Notes under the pieces: generated by a model
Told to the model about the DNA's origin: nothing
Seen by the model: only the letters and a program-made list of their open reading frames with translations
The model's database searches: none
Source of the DNA: Candidatus Poribacteria bacterium
GTDB lineage: Bacteria; Poribacteria; WGA-4E; WGA-3G
Length of the DNA stretch: 18,595 nt
Assembly (NCBI GenBank): GCA_009835515.1
Contig: VXXH01000666.1
Location: forward strand, 1-18,595
Direction: 5' to 3'
In this document: piece by piece, positions 1 to 7,198 of the stretch
How positions within the stretch are numbered: position 1 is the first letter of the stretch
How the letters are laid out: each line of letters begins with the position of its first letter
Translations under genes and position numbers: made by a program

Positions 1-166
1 GGATAAAAACACTATAAAGGATATCCCATGGATTTACAAGTAGCAACTTGGGTTATGTTACTATAAAATACAGATTCGTAAGGATTGGTATAGTAAAATG
101 GGTGCAGTTTATTCAAACTCACCTACTTAACACGAAACTCACGTAAAAGTGAGATTCATTTCTCTT

Positions 167-171
167 AGGAG
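167..171 (+). promoter_or_regulatory. Ribosome binding site AGGAG that decides the start at 182
   Basis: AGGAG sits 10 nt before the ATG at 182. The alternative in-frame GTG at 149 has no such site and lies in the 3' arm of a small CTCAC/GTGAG hairpin (138-153). Confidence 0.6.
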
Positions 172-181
172 ATTGAACGGC

Positions 182-877
182 ATGAAAATTATGTTAGTAT
201 TCGCAGGATTTGTGTTGATGATAGCCTATTGTGTTATCAGCACAAGCGACATGGCAGAGGCGGAGGAAGTCTTGGGAACAGGAACGGAGTCACTAATAGG
301 CGGCGACCTAACCGACCCAGAAGACAATGGCGAGCCTGACGCAGATAAGGGGTACGATGCCATTTTCTCATCTAACGAGGAACCCGGGTTCGGGGGCGGC
401 GAATTTTCGTTTAACGTCTTTGATAACCGTCTGGGTCCCATCAATGACAAATGGTGCTGCGGAAAGGGAGGCGGCATCCCAGATGAAGGGTTATGGATAA
501 TGGCTGAGTTTGAGGAGCAATACGCATTGACACACTTCACCGTATCTTCAGCCAATGATGTTCCCGCACGGGACCCTACAGTGTGGGAGGTTCAAGGGTC
601 GAACGACGGCAAGGATTTTGATACCATCTATGCTCACGACGGAGATAGCTTTTGGGATCAGCGACTGCAAGTCGTCCTGTTTGAGGCGGGGGAAGATTAC
701 GACAAGCAAAAAACCGGGTATCGGTTTTTTCGGCATGTTACTTTTGACACCGTAGCGAACCCAGCTGGGGCATACTTCCAAATTGGCGAAATTGAGTTCT
801 TCGGCGACGATAGTTATCCCGTAGACCCTAAAGCCAAGCTCGCAACCACATGGGGACACCTCAAAAACGCCCGATAA
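182..877 (+). CDS. Secreted discoidin (F5/8 type C)-like carbohydrate-binding protein with KLATTWG tail
   Basis: The predicted 231-residue protein begins with a signal peptide (MKIMLVFAGFVLMIAYCVIS, cleavage near the SDMAEAEE stretch). One beta-sandwich domain follows, resembling F5/8 type C (discoidin/CBM32) modules: the acidic start GEPDADKGYD, the central VSSANDVPARDPTVWEVQGSNDG, which is very typical of the family, and the closing strand QIGEIEFFG. Such modules bind sugars or cell surfaces. No catalytic domain is present, so a binding or adhesion role outside the inner membrane is inferred. The last residues, VDPKAKLATTWGHLKNAR, match the tails of the two jelly-roll proteins encoded at 2879-4316. 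The ATG at 182 was chosen over a GTG at 149 because AGGAG lies 10 nt before it and the signal peptide starts there. The gene is followed by a hairpin terminator. No convincing promoter is seen upstream. Confidence 0.8.
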   Translation: MKIMLVFAGFVLMIAYCVISTSDMAEAEEVLGTGTESLIGGDLTDPEDNGEPDADKGYDAIFSSNEEPGFGGGEFSFNVFDNRLGPINDKWCCGKGGGIPDEGLWIMAEFEEQYALTHFTVSSANDVPARDPTVWEVQGSNDGKDFDTIYAHDGDSFWDQRLQVVLFEAGEDYDKQKTGYRFFRHVTFDTVANPAGAYFQIGEIEFFGDDSYPVDPKAKLATTWGHLKNAR

Positions 878-903
878 GCGCAAATATCGGACATTTTCTA
901 AAT

Positions 904-948
904 CGGAAACCTGAATCGAGTAATAACTCGGTTTGGGTTTCCGTTTTT
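904..948 (+). terminator. Rho-independent terminator, probably shared by two convergent genes
   Basis: Positions 904-921 and 926-943 form an 18-bp stem with three G-U wobbles around a 4-nt AATA loop, followed by five T (944-948). It lies 27 nt after the discoidin gene. The minus-strand TPR gene ends at 997 and would run into the same stem, but on that side the T-tract is poor (GATTTAG), so it serves the + strand best. Confidence 0.9.
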
Positions 949-996
949 CATTTCCGACCGTTTCAATGAACTGCCTAAAAGCGGACAGTGTGTACT

Positions 997-2844
997 TCAG
1001 TCAGCCGCTGATTTTGCAGAAATCTGTTTCAGTCCTTGTTGATAGTTCCGATTTTCCGGTTCAAGTTCCAACGCCTTTCGGATCGCTTCCTCAGCTTGCC
1101 GATAATCCCCACGCCGAAATTCAATAAGTGCGAGTGTATTGTAGTAGCTTGCGACATTCGGATCCATATCAATTGCTTCTTGTGCGTAACGCCGCGCCGT
1201 TTCTAACACGCGTTTGGTATCCGCTTTATTTTTACTGGCGATCTTCGCGCTTAACTGTGCTAAAGCATGATACGCCTTCGGTAAACCAGACGACAGATAA
1301 GCCTTCTCTGCCGCACCGAAATCGCCTTGACTCGCCTGAAGTTCACCGATAAGATAATAGGTTTCTGTCAAAAACGGTGGTTGAAGGGGTAATCGTTCCA
1401 TCGGTTGCAAATTACCCGTCTCAGATAACGAAAGATCAACAGCCTTTTCAAGGGCTTTTAGTGCTGCAGCGGTCAAATCCTGATCGGGTTGTTGATGCGA
1501 ATTACGCTTCCGCATTGCCCGATACGCATAACATAAGCCGAGATTGTGATACGCTTCGGCATCGTCCGGTTGCAGTGAGATAATGGTTAGGTATGTATCC
1601 GTTGCCTCGGCATGACGCTTCTGATTCAACAAAATCATCGCAATTTTTAGATGTGCCTCTAAAAATTGGGGGGCCTGCTTAACCGCCTGTCGGTAATGTC
1701 TTAGAGCGAGTCCCATCTTATTCTGCCTGAAATACGCCAATCCGATGCCTGCGTGTGCCTTTGCAAAATTCGGTTGAAGTTCCAACGCCTTCTGTTGTGC
1801 AGTGATGGCTGCCTCGTATTTTTCAAGCATTGTATAGGCAACACCGATACCGTTATAAGCAACGACGAGTTGTGGATCCATACCGAGTGCTTTTTGGTAC
1901 GCCGAGATGGCTTTCTCATGATGCCCACCTTTGAGGTAAAATCTGCCGATATTGGCGAGAATCTGCGCGCGTTCGGTTGTGTCTTGTGTCCGCTGCAGGG
2001 CACCGCGTAACTCGTGGAGGGGCGTAAGCGCGGCTTTCCGTTCCTCAAACAGTGCCATCTGTTCACGCGCCGCTGCAGCGTCCCCGGCACGGAGATACGC
2101 TTGTGCGAGATTATAGAGTGCCTCAACAAGTGCTGGATCGTTCTGATACGCGGTACGATACGCACTGATAGCGTCAGCCCACCGCTTTTCGTGTACGTAG
2201 AGAAGTCCTAACTGATAGTGTGCAGCTGCGAACTGTGGTGCGATTGCAATTGCCCGTAGTTGATGTCGGACCGCTGCTGCGTGTTCCCCACGCTTACTAT
2301 AGACGTTCCCGATTTGATGATGAATCATCTCATCGTTAGAATCCAACGCAACCGCTACTTTGTAAGCATCAAGAGCCTCGGCGTAACGGTGTGTATTCGC
2401 GTAAGCACTCCCTAAAGCCGCGTGTGTATATGCCCAGTCGGGAGCAGACGCAATCGCGCGCTGGTATGCCGCAATAGCATCCTCAAACTTTTCAAGCCCG
2501 GTATACGCCAATCCTAAGCCGTAGTAAGCCGCCGGAATATCCGAATCGGGTGTAGTTGCTGTGGTGCTCGGTATTCCGTTTGGTGCTGCAGCTGCTATGA
2601 CTTGCTGGTACTCGTTAACCGCCTCAGCATAAGCCTCAATTTGGAGGTACACCTTAGCGAGTTTCAAGCGAACTTCAATCTGAGTGCCATCTGCAGCGAT
2701 TTGTGCTTTATGGGCGCGAATCTGTGCAGTGATGTCTGAGACACCAGTTTCTTGGCAGAATGCGCCTGGAGGCTGATAGAAGGTAAGGTAGCACCCTAAG
2801 AGTGCCACCCATACAACTGCATAATAGGAAAGTTTCGGTCGCAC
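997..2844 (-). CDS. Exported tetratricopeptide repeat (TPR) protein
   Basis: The 615-residue protein is made almost wholly of about 12 TPR units of 34 residues. Typical repeats are AAYYGLGLAYTGLEKFEDAI, AHYQLGLLYVHEKRWADAIS and YNTLALIEFRRGDYRQAEEA, each usually ending in a Pro. One unit near residues 425-470 carries an insert (MRKRNSHQQPDQD). TPR solenoids are protein-protein scaffolds, and no enzyme domain is seen. The N-terminus is a signal peptide (YYAVVWVALLGCYLTF). LLGC at residues 15-18 could be a lipobox, so periplasmic or lipid-anchored placement is likely. The start is GTG, with AGGA about 9 nt upstream. It is the last gene of a minus-strand operon, 34 nt after a jelly-roll protein gene, which suggests it works with those exported proteins. 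Confidence 0.85.
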   Translation of the reverse strand: MRPKLSYYAVVWVALLGCYLTFYQPPGAFCQETGVSDITAQIRAHKAQIAADGTQIEVRLKLAKVYLQIEAYAEAVNEYQQVIAAAAPNGIPSTTATTPDSDIPAAYYGLGLAYTGLEKFEDAIAAYQRAIASAPDWAYTHAALGSAYANTHRYAEALDAYKVAVALDSNDEMIHHQIGNVYSKRGEHAAAVRHQLRAIAIAPQFAAAHYQLGLLYVHEKRWADAISAYRTAYQNDPALVEALYNLAQAYLRAGDAAAAREQMALFEERKAALTPLHELRGALQRTQDTTERAQILANIGRFYLKGGHHEKAISAYQKALGMDPQLVVAYNGIGVAYTMLEKYEAAITAQQKALELQPNFAKAHAGIGLAYFRQNKMGLALRHYRQAVKQAPQFLEAHLKIAMILLNQKRHAEATDTYLTIISLQPDDAEAYHNLGLCYAYRAMRKRNSHQQPDQDLTAAALKALEKAVDLSLSETGNLQPMERLPLQPPFLTETYYLIGELQASQGDFGAAEKAYLSSGLPKAYHALAQLSAKIASKNKADTKRVLETARRYAQEAIDMDPNVASYYNTLALIEFRRGDYRQAEEAIRKALELEPENRNYQQGLKQISAKSAAD

Positions 2845-2878
2845 TTGTTACCGTCCTACGGTGAAACGGAAATACCAC

Positions 2879-3547
2879 CTAAAAACGTTGTTTGATGCGT
2901 CCCCATGTTGTAGCCAATTTATCTTGCGGTTCAACGGGGGTAAGACCGGCGATAGCATCACCAGAGACGGTAACATCATCAAAACTTGCAGCAGTTTCCC
3001 ACGCCCAGACACCGGCTTGACCAGCGGCGTATTCGGCACCGGTCTCATCCTTGAGTTCCCCTTGGTCTTCACCGTTAATCCAGAGTTTCATTGATATGCC
3101 TTCAACGACGATTCGCATGTCAAACCATTCACCATTCGCAACAGTGATGTTCGACCCCGCAAGTTCACCAATTTTGTCGCGAGAGTCCCACGCGCGCTGC
3201 TTCTGTCGCCAAAGCTCAGCTTTGTTATTTGGGACGTTGAGATAGTAGACATAGTATTCCATCTCGCTCTGTGCGCGAAAGACAACACCTGCCCAATTCC
3301 CTTCATCAAGTCGAACTTTCGCCTCAACGGTGTAATCTTCCCATCCAGCGTCACCGACGAGAGAATGCTCGGCTCTACCGCCTTTAGCAAGTTTATAAGT
3401 GCCATCCTCAACACTCCAAGCACCATTAGCCGGTGTCCAATCGGCTGCATCCGCTTCAAACGACCAAGACTGTTCACCTGCAAAAGCAAAGGACGCTACG
3501 AGTACGAGGAGAGAACACATCACAATAGTTGAAAATAGATATTTCAT
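2879..3547 (-). CDS. Secreted jelly-roll (LamG/DUF1080-like) domain protein with KLATTWG tail, copy 2
   Basis: The 222-residue protein has a clear signal peptide (MKYLFSTIVMCSLLVLVASFAFA, then GEQ) and a single concanavalin A-like beta-sandwich, as in LamG_3/DUF1080 proteins. The conserved parts are WSFEADAADW, YTVEAKVRLDEGNWAGVVFR, EYYVYYLNVPNNKAELWR and AGVWAWETAASFDDVTVSG. It is a paralogue of the next gene upstream, about 60% identical by eye. DUF1080 domains bind or cleave glycans, but no catalytic residues can be assigned here, so binding is the safer call. It ends VEPQDKLATTWGRIKQRF, the tail shared with two other proteins in the window. The start at 3547 was chosen over an upstream ATG at 3589 because AGGGAG lies 7 nt before it and the signal peptide begins there. 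Confidence 0.8.
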   Translation of the reverse strand: MKYLFSTIVMCSLLVLVASFAFAGEQSWSFEADAADWTPANGAWSVEDGTYKLAKGGRAEHSLVGDAGWEDYTVEAKVRLDEGNWAGVVFRAQSEMEYYVYYLNVPNNKAELWRQKQRAWDSRDKIGELAGSNITVANGEWFDMRIVVEGISMKLWINGEDQGELKDETGAEYAAGQAGVWAWETAASFDDVTVSGDAIAGLTPVEPQDKLATTWGRIKQRF

Positions 3548-3554
3548 AATATCG

Positions 3555-3560
3555 CTCCCT
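3555..3560 (-). promoter_or_regulatory. Ribosome binding site AGGGAG that decides the start at 3547
   Basis: On the minus strand AGGGAG is 7 nt before the ATG at 3547. The longer reading from 3589 would add 14 residues in front of an already complete signal peptide and runs through the intercistronic hairpin. Confidence 0.75.
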
Positions 3561-3572
3561 TTATAGAAAGTT

Positions 3573-3619
3573 GCCTCAAAAGTTTTCAACGAGGTTCTCA
3601 GGCAGAAAACTTCTGAGGC
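3573..3619 (-). other. Long intercistronic stem-loop between the two jelly-roll genes
   Basis: Read on the minus strand, 3619-3605 and 3587-3573 pair over 15 bp with a single G-U wobble, around a 17-nt loop. No T-run follows, so it is not a standard terminator. It starts about 17 nt after the upstream stop codon and ends about 12 nt before the ribosome binding site of the next gene. Partial termination, mRNA processing or protection of the first cistron are possible roles. Confidence 0.7.
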
Positions 3620-3635
3620 TAAGCCTTACGCAAAA

Positions 3636-4316
3636 TTAGTAAGTCCGCTTGAGACGACCCCATGTCGTTGCGAGTTTGTTATTCGGCTCGACGGCAAGGG
3701 TATCCTCTATATTATCACCGTAGACGGTAAAATCGTCAAAACTCGCCTCGGTTTCCCATGCCCACACGCCGACTTGACCGGTTTTATAAGTATCGTCTTT
3801 ATGTTCACCCTGAAGTTTACCGTTGAGGTGTATCTCAAATTCACTACCCTCAACAACGACCTTCATATCAATCCATTCGCCGTTCTTTATTTGCACCTTC
3901 TCAACAGCCGGGATTTGCGCGATATTGTCGCGGGCATTCCAGGCACCATCTTTGTGTCGCCAGAGTTCCGTTTTGTTATTTGGAACATTGAGATAGTAGA
4001 CGTAGTACTCCATCTCGCTTTCAGCGCGAAAAACAATACCCGCCCAATGGTGGTTATCCAATCGCACTTTCGCCTCAATCGTGTAATTATCCCAATCTTC
4101 TTCACCAACGAGAGAGTGTTCCGCTTGTCCACCCTTATCAACGTGGTAGACACCTTTTGCGATTTCCCAATTCCCATTGGCAACTTTCCAGTCATCGTGC
4201 TTTTCCTCAAAGTCCCATAATTGGGTACCTGCGTACGTCGGTAGCGAAAGCGCGATACCGAAAAGCACAACGAGACTTAATGCAGCTAACTTCGGCACTG
4301 TGATAGCCATTCTCAT
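3636..4316 (-). CDS. Secreted jelly-roll (LamG/DUF1080-like) domain protein with KLATTWG tail, copy 1
   Basis: The 226-residue protein carries a signal peptide (residues 1-29, cleavage after SLPTYA) and one concanavalin A-like domain. Marker segments are WDFEEKHDDWKVANGNWEI, YTIEAKVRLDNHHWAGIVFR, EYYVYYLNVPNNKTELWR and VGVWAWETEASFDDFTVYG. Proteins of this kind sit outside the inner membrane and usually recognise glycans. No second domain or catalytic site is visible. The C-terminus is VEPNNKLATTWGRLKRTY, nearly identical in pattern to the downstream paralogue and to the discoidin protein at 182-877. It is the first gene of the minus-strand operon. GGAGG lies 7 nt before the ATG, and a good promoter lies at 4391-4419. 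Confidence 0.82.
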   Translation of the reverse strand: MRMAITVPKLAALSLVVLFGIALSLPTYAGTQLWDFEEKHDDWKVANGNWEIAKGVYHVDKGGQAEHSLVGEEDWDNYTIEAKVRLDNHHWAGIVFRAESEMEYYVYYLNVPNNKTELWRHKDGAWNARDNIAQIPAVEKVQIKNGEWIDMKVVVEGSEFEIHLNGKLQGEHKDDTYKTGQVGVWAWETEASFDDFTVYGDNIEDTLAVEPNNKLATTWGRLKRTY

Positions 4317-4390
4317 AGTCGTTCCTCCATCTTTTCCGCTATAGTCTATACATTCCCCGCTATCACGATAACAGCGAGAATTCTGAAAAT

Positions 4391-4419
4391 AGAATAACCT
4401 TAAACAATAAAAAAGTCAA
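4391..4419 (-). promoter_or_regulatory. Sigma70-type promoter of the jelly-roll/TPR operon
   Basis: On the minus strand TTGACT (4419-4414) and TATTCT (4396-4391) are separated by exactly 17 nt. Transcription would start near 4384 and give a leader of about 68 nt before the ATG at 4316. Confidence 0.75.
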
Positions 4420-4548
4420 CATTAACTTGTGGTTAGTCATCAGCAGTCAACGGTCGGTTATGAGTGGTCTGAATCAGGTAAGGTGCTATCAGCGGAAAAT
4501 CGAAATTATGAGAGAGCTGAATGGTGCTACGCTGCTGAATAAGAAAAC

Positions 4549-4577
4549 TTGCATTTGCGTCTACTATGATGTATGAT
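4549..4577 (+). promoter_or_regulatory. Possible promoter of the BMP transporter genes
   Basis: TTGCAT (4549-4554) and TATGAT (4572-4577) are 17 nt apart. The -10 box is good and the -35 box weak. A start near 4584 would make a TTG at 4586 practically leaderless and give about 59 nt before the preferred TTG at 4643. Between this box and the minus-strand promoter at 4391-4419 nothing else is recognised: the 326-nt gap 4317-4642 holds only these divergent signals. Confidence 0.4.
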
Positions 4578-4630
4578 AGATAGTATTGAAGCACACATTT
4601 TCCGTGTTTTTCAAAAAATTGTCGGATGGA

Positions 4631-4636
4631 AAGGAG
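4631..4636 (+). promoter_or_regulatory. Ribosome binding site AAGGAG that decides a TTG start
   Basis: AAGGAG is 6 nt before the TTG at 4643, an ideal spacing. An in-frame TTG at 4586 has no such site, and starting there would put a polar 19-residue stretch ahead of the signal peptide. Confidence 0.75.
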
Positions 4637-4642
4637 AACATT

Positions 4643-5620
4643 TTGCACGTAAGGATTTTAGTTACAGTTTTTATCGCCTGTTTTGCTGTGATAGAGACAG
4701 CCCCCGCAGCACTGAAAGTCGGTCTCATCTACGATGTCACCGGGCGCGGCGACCTCTCATTCTGTGATGCTGCCTACGCTGGCGCGAAAAAAGCAGAGGA
4801 CGAATGGGGATTTAAACTCACAGAGGTCACCCCAAGCCAAAGCACTGATACCGAATTGACACTCCGCAGATTAGCGAAACTGAAATATGATCTTATCATT
4901 GGTGTCGGATTCCTTTTTCAAGAACCGATGAAACGGGTCGCAAGCGAATTTCCGGATGTCAAATTTGCCCTTATCGACGCGGTTATAGAACAACCGAATG
5001 TCGCGTCACTCACCTATCGTGCCCACGAAGGGACGTTCCTTGCCGGGGTCATCGCAGCCTTGAAAACAGAGACAAAACAGATCGGCTTTATCGGCGGGAT
5101 GAAGGTGCCGCTGGTTGAGGCGTTTGAAATCGGTTTCGGTGCCGGTATTAAGGCGACGAATCCAGACATTAAATTCGTCGCGGATTACGTCGGTGTTACA
5201 CCACAAGCGTTCAACGATCCAGCGAAAGCCAAAGAGCTTGCCCTGACACAATATAATCGCGGGATCGATATTATCCTCGCCGCTGCAGGCGCGAGTGGCC
5301 TCGGCGTGCTTGAAGCCGCGAAAGCCAAAGAAAAATCGATTATATGGGTTGACTCCAACGGCAACAACCTCGCCCCGGGTTTAGTGCTCACAAGCGTCAT
5401 CAAAGGCGTGGAAGTATCTGTTTACGAAACGATAAAGAGTGTCCAAGAAGGCAATTTCTCTGGTGGGCTAAAAAACTATGGACTCAAAGAGGGGGGTGTT
5501 GAGTATATCGTTGACGATGTGAACCGAGCACTTCTTCCAGATGAGGTCTTGAAACAGGTTGAGGCGTTCAAGGCGAAAATTATCGCGGGCGATATCGTCG
5601 TTCCGCATGAACGGCAGTAG
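4643..5620 (+). CDS. BMP/PnrA family ABC transporter substrate-binding protein
   Basis: The 325-residue protein belongs to the basic membrane protein (BMP, PnrA/Med) family of periplasmic binding proteins. Its studied members bind nucleosides and some other solutes. Family marks seen: KVGLIYDVTGRGDLSF (residues 25-40), YRAHEGTFLAGVIAAL (125-140), KQIGFIGGMKVPLVEAFEIG (145-164), GASGLGVLEAA and LTSVIKGVEVSVYE. The start is TTG, with AAGGAG 6 nt before it, giving the signal peptide MHVRILVTVFIACFAVIETA. Cys13 might be a poor lipobox (FIAC), so either a soluble or a lipid-anchored form is possible. The ATPase gene starts 2 nt after its stop, so the two are clearly co-transcribed. The substrate cannot be read from sequence; nucleoside is the family default. 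Confidence 0.9.
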   Translation: MHVRILVTVFIACFAVIETAPAALKVGLIYDVTGRGDLSFCDAAYAGAKKAEDEWGFKLTEVTPSQSTDTELTLRRLAKLKYDLIIGVGFLFQEPMKRVASEFPDVKFALIDAVIEQPNVASLTYRAHEGTFLAGVIAALKTETKQIGFIGGMKVPLVEAFEIGFGAGIKATNPDIKFVADYVGVTPQAFNDPAKAKELALTQYNRGIDIILAAAGASGLGVLEAAKAKEKSIIWVDSNGNNLAPGLVLTSVIKGVEVSVYETIKSVQEGNFSGGLKNYGLKEGGVEYIVDDVNRALLPDEVLKQVEAFKAKIIAGDIVVPHERQ

Positions 5621-5622
5621 AG

Positions 5623-7149
5623 ATGACACACACACCCATCATTGAGATGCACGGCATCAGCAAACAGTTTGGACATGTACAAGCAAACGACTCGGTGGAT
5701 TTCACGCTCCAACGCGGCGAAATTCATGCGATCGTTGGCGAAAACGGTGCTGGTAAATCTACGTTGATGAAAATTCTCTATGGACTCTACCAACCCGATG
5801 CAGGTGAGATCTTCGTTAATGGAAATCGCGTAAATATACCCTCACCGCGGCGTGCGATGCATCTCGGTTTGGGAATGGTGCAGCAACACTTCACGCTCAT
5901 TCCGGTGTTCACAGCACTTCAGAACATCGTTCTTGCCAAAGAACCGCGCAAATTCGGTGCTCTCCTTGATTACCAGCAGGCAGAAAAACGGATTATAGCA
6001 CTCGCGGCGCAGCTTGGATTCGATGTACCCCTGAATACGCCTGTTGAGTCTCTACCGATTGGTACGCAGCAGCACACGGAAATCTTGAAAGTCCTTTATC
6101 ACGGTGCAGACATTCTCATCATGGACGAACCGACAGCGGTGCTGGCACCGCAAGAGGTCGAAGGGCTTTTCAACTGTATGCGCAACCTCAAAAATGAGGG
6201 GAGGAGTCTCATCATCATCACGCATAAACTCGACGAAGTGATGGCAATAGCGGACACTGTCACAGTGATGCGACGCGGGCAATCTGTCCATAGTTGCCCC
6301 ATCGCTGACACCGATCCGGCAATGCTGGCAGAAATGATGCTTGGTGAACCTATCATTCCAACCGCCCTGACGCGCGAACAGATCGAGAATACAGCCCCAA
6401 TGGTTCGGATGGAAGGCGTTACGCTCTCAGGCAGCTCAGAGATCGTAGGAAAACATAAATGGAAAAAAGCCTTAAGTAGGAACCCCAGCAAACAGTCCCT
6501 CAATAAAGTCAATCTCGAAGTTTTCCCCGGTGAAATCGTCGGGATAGCAGGCGTGGAAGGGAACGGACAGACAGAACTGGTCGAAGTATTGACAGGTCTA
6601 CGAGAGATTGATAGCGGCACACTCACATTACATGGCGAACAGGTTGCACACATACCTGCTGATAGACACCGACACGGCATTAGTTTGAGCGATCGTATTG
6701 ATGACAACTTTATCATCGGGCACCACAAAAAGAGACGTTTTTGTCGTAACGGGCTGCTCCAGCGAAAATCGATTCAGCGGTCTGCTTTGAACGCGCTTGA
6801 TAAATACCAGATTCGTGTAGGGAACATCACGCATCCGATTCGAACACTCTCTGGTGGCAATCAACAGAAAGTCGTTGTTGCGCGGGAGTTAGAGGCAAAT
6901 CCGGAAGTTATTATTGCGGCGCATCCGACACGCGGCTTGGACATTCACGCGGCGAAATTTGTCCATAGACGACTGATTTATGCACGCAACGGTGGCAAAG
7001 CGGTTTTACTTGTGTCCGCTGAATTGGATGAATTGCTCCATCTCAGTGACAGGATCGCAGTCATGTCCGATGGCAAAATTGTCGGGACTGTGAAACCTAC
7101 GGAGACCAATAAACAAGAATTAGGTGCCTTGATGCTGGGGCTAAATTAA
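5623..7149 (+). CDS. Double-domain ABC transporter ATPase (BMP/nucleoside- or sugar-type)
   Basis: The 508-residue protein has two fused nucleotide-binding domains and acts at the inner membrane to power import. Domain 1 has Walker A GENGAGKS (39-46), Q-loop Gln near 87, a drifted signature LPIGTQQ (144-150), Walker B ILIMDEP (164-170) and switch His201. Domain 2 has a P-loop without the lysine, GVEGNGQTE (310-318), a full signature LSGGNQQ (409-415) and Walker B VIIAAHP (429-435) followed by TRGLD. The degenerate second P-loop and the PTRGLD run are typical of NupA/YufO and RbsA/MglA-like ATPases. Residues near 270-290 form a basic linker (KHKWKKALSRNPSK). The gene begins 2 nt after the binding protein gene. 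The two permease genes that normally follow are absent; an amidohydrolase comes next. Confidence 0.93.
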   Translation: MTHTPIIEMHGISKQFGHVQANDSVDFTLQRGEIHAIVGENGAGKSTLMKILYGLYQPDAGEIFVNGNRVNIPSPRRAMHLGLGMVQQHFTLIPVFTALQNIVLAKEPRKFGALLDYQQAEKRIIALAAQLGFDVPLNTPVESLPIGTQQHTEILKVLYHGADILIMDEPTAVLAPQEVEGLFNCMRNLKNEGRSLIIITHKLDEVMAIADTVTVMRRGQSVHSCPIADTDPAMLAEMMLGEPIIPTALTREQIENTAPMVRMEGVTLSGSSEIVGKHKWKKALSRNPSKQSLNKVNLEVFPGEIVGIAGVEGNGQTELVEVLTGLREIDSGTLTLHGEQVAHIPADRHRHGISLSDRIDDNFIIGHHKKRRFCRNGLLQRKSIQRSALNALDKYQIRVGNITHPIRTLSGGNQQKVVVARELEANPEVIIAAHPTRGLDIHAAKFVHRRLIYARNGGKAVLLVSAELDELLHLSDRIAVMSDGKIVGTVKPTETNKQELGALMLGLN

Positions 7150-7198
7150 GCGAAGTTGGAAACTCACCAGCGAAGAGAAACATTCTCAGGAGAAAAAA

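Noticed and set aside
149..181. GTG start at 149 for the discoidin-like protein
   Set aside because: The start at 182 has an AGGAG site and begins a normal signal peptide; the upstream GTG has neither.
1701..2165. A 154-codon minus-strand frame within the TPR gene
   Set aside because: It is a shifted frame of the TPR repeats; the TPR frame is far longer and has clear repeats and a signal peptide.
2882..2935. KLATTWG tail as a sortase or PEP-CTERM-like signal
   Set aside because: There is no LPxTG, no hydrophobic helix and no basic end in the usual order; the tail is short and soluble.
4565..4584. Short repeats TATGATGTATGATAGATAGTAT as a possible array or operator
   Set aside because: Too short and irregular; it is explained as an A/T-rich -10 region. 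No CRISPR-like repeat is present anywhere in the window.
4586..4642. TTG start at 4586 for the BMP protein
   Set aside because: It lies only a few bases from the possible transcription start, has no ribosome binding site, and would bury the signal peptide 19 residues inside the protein.
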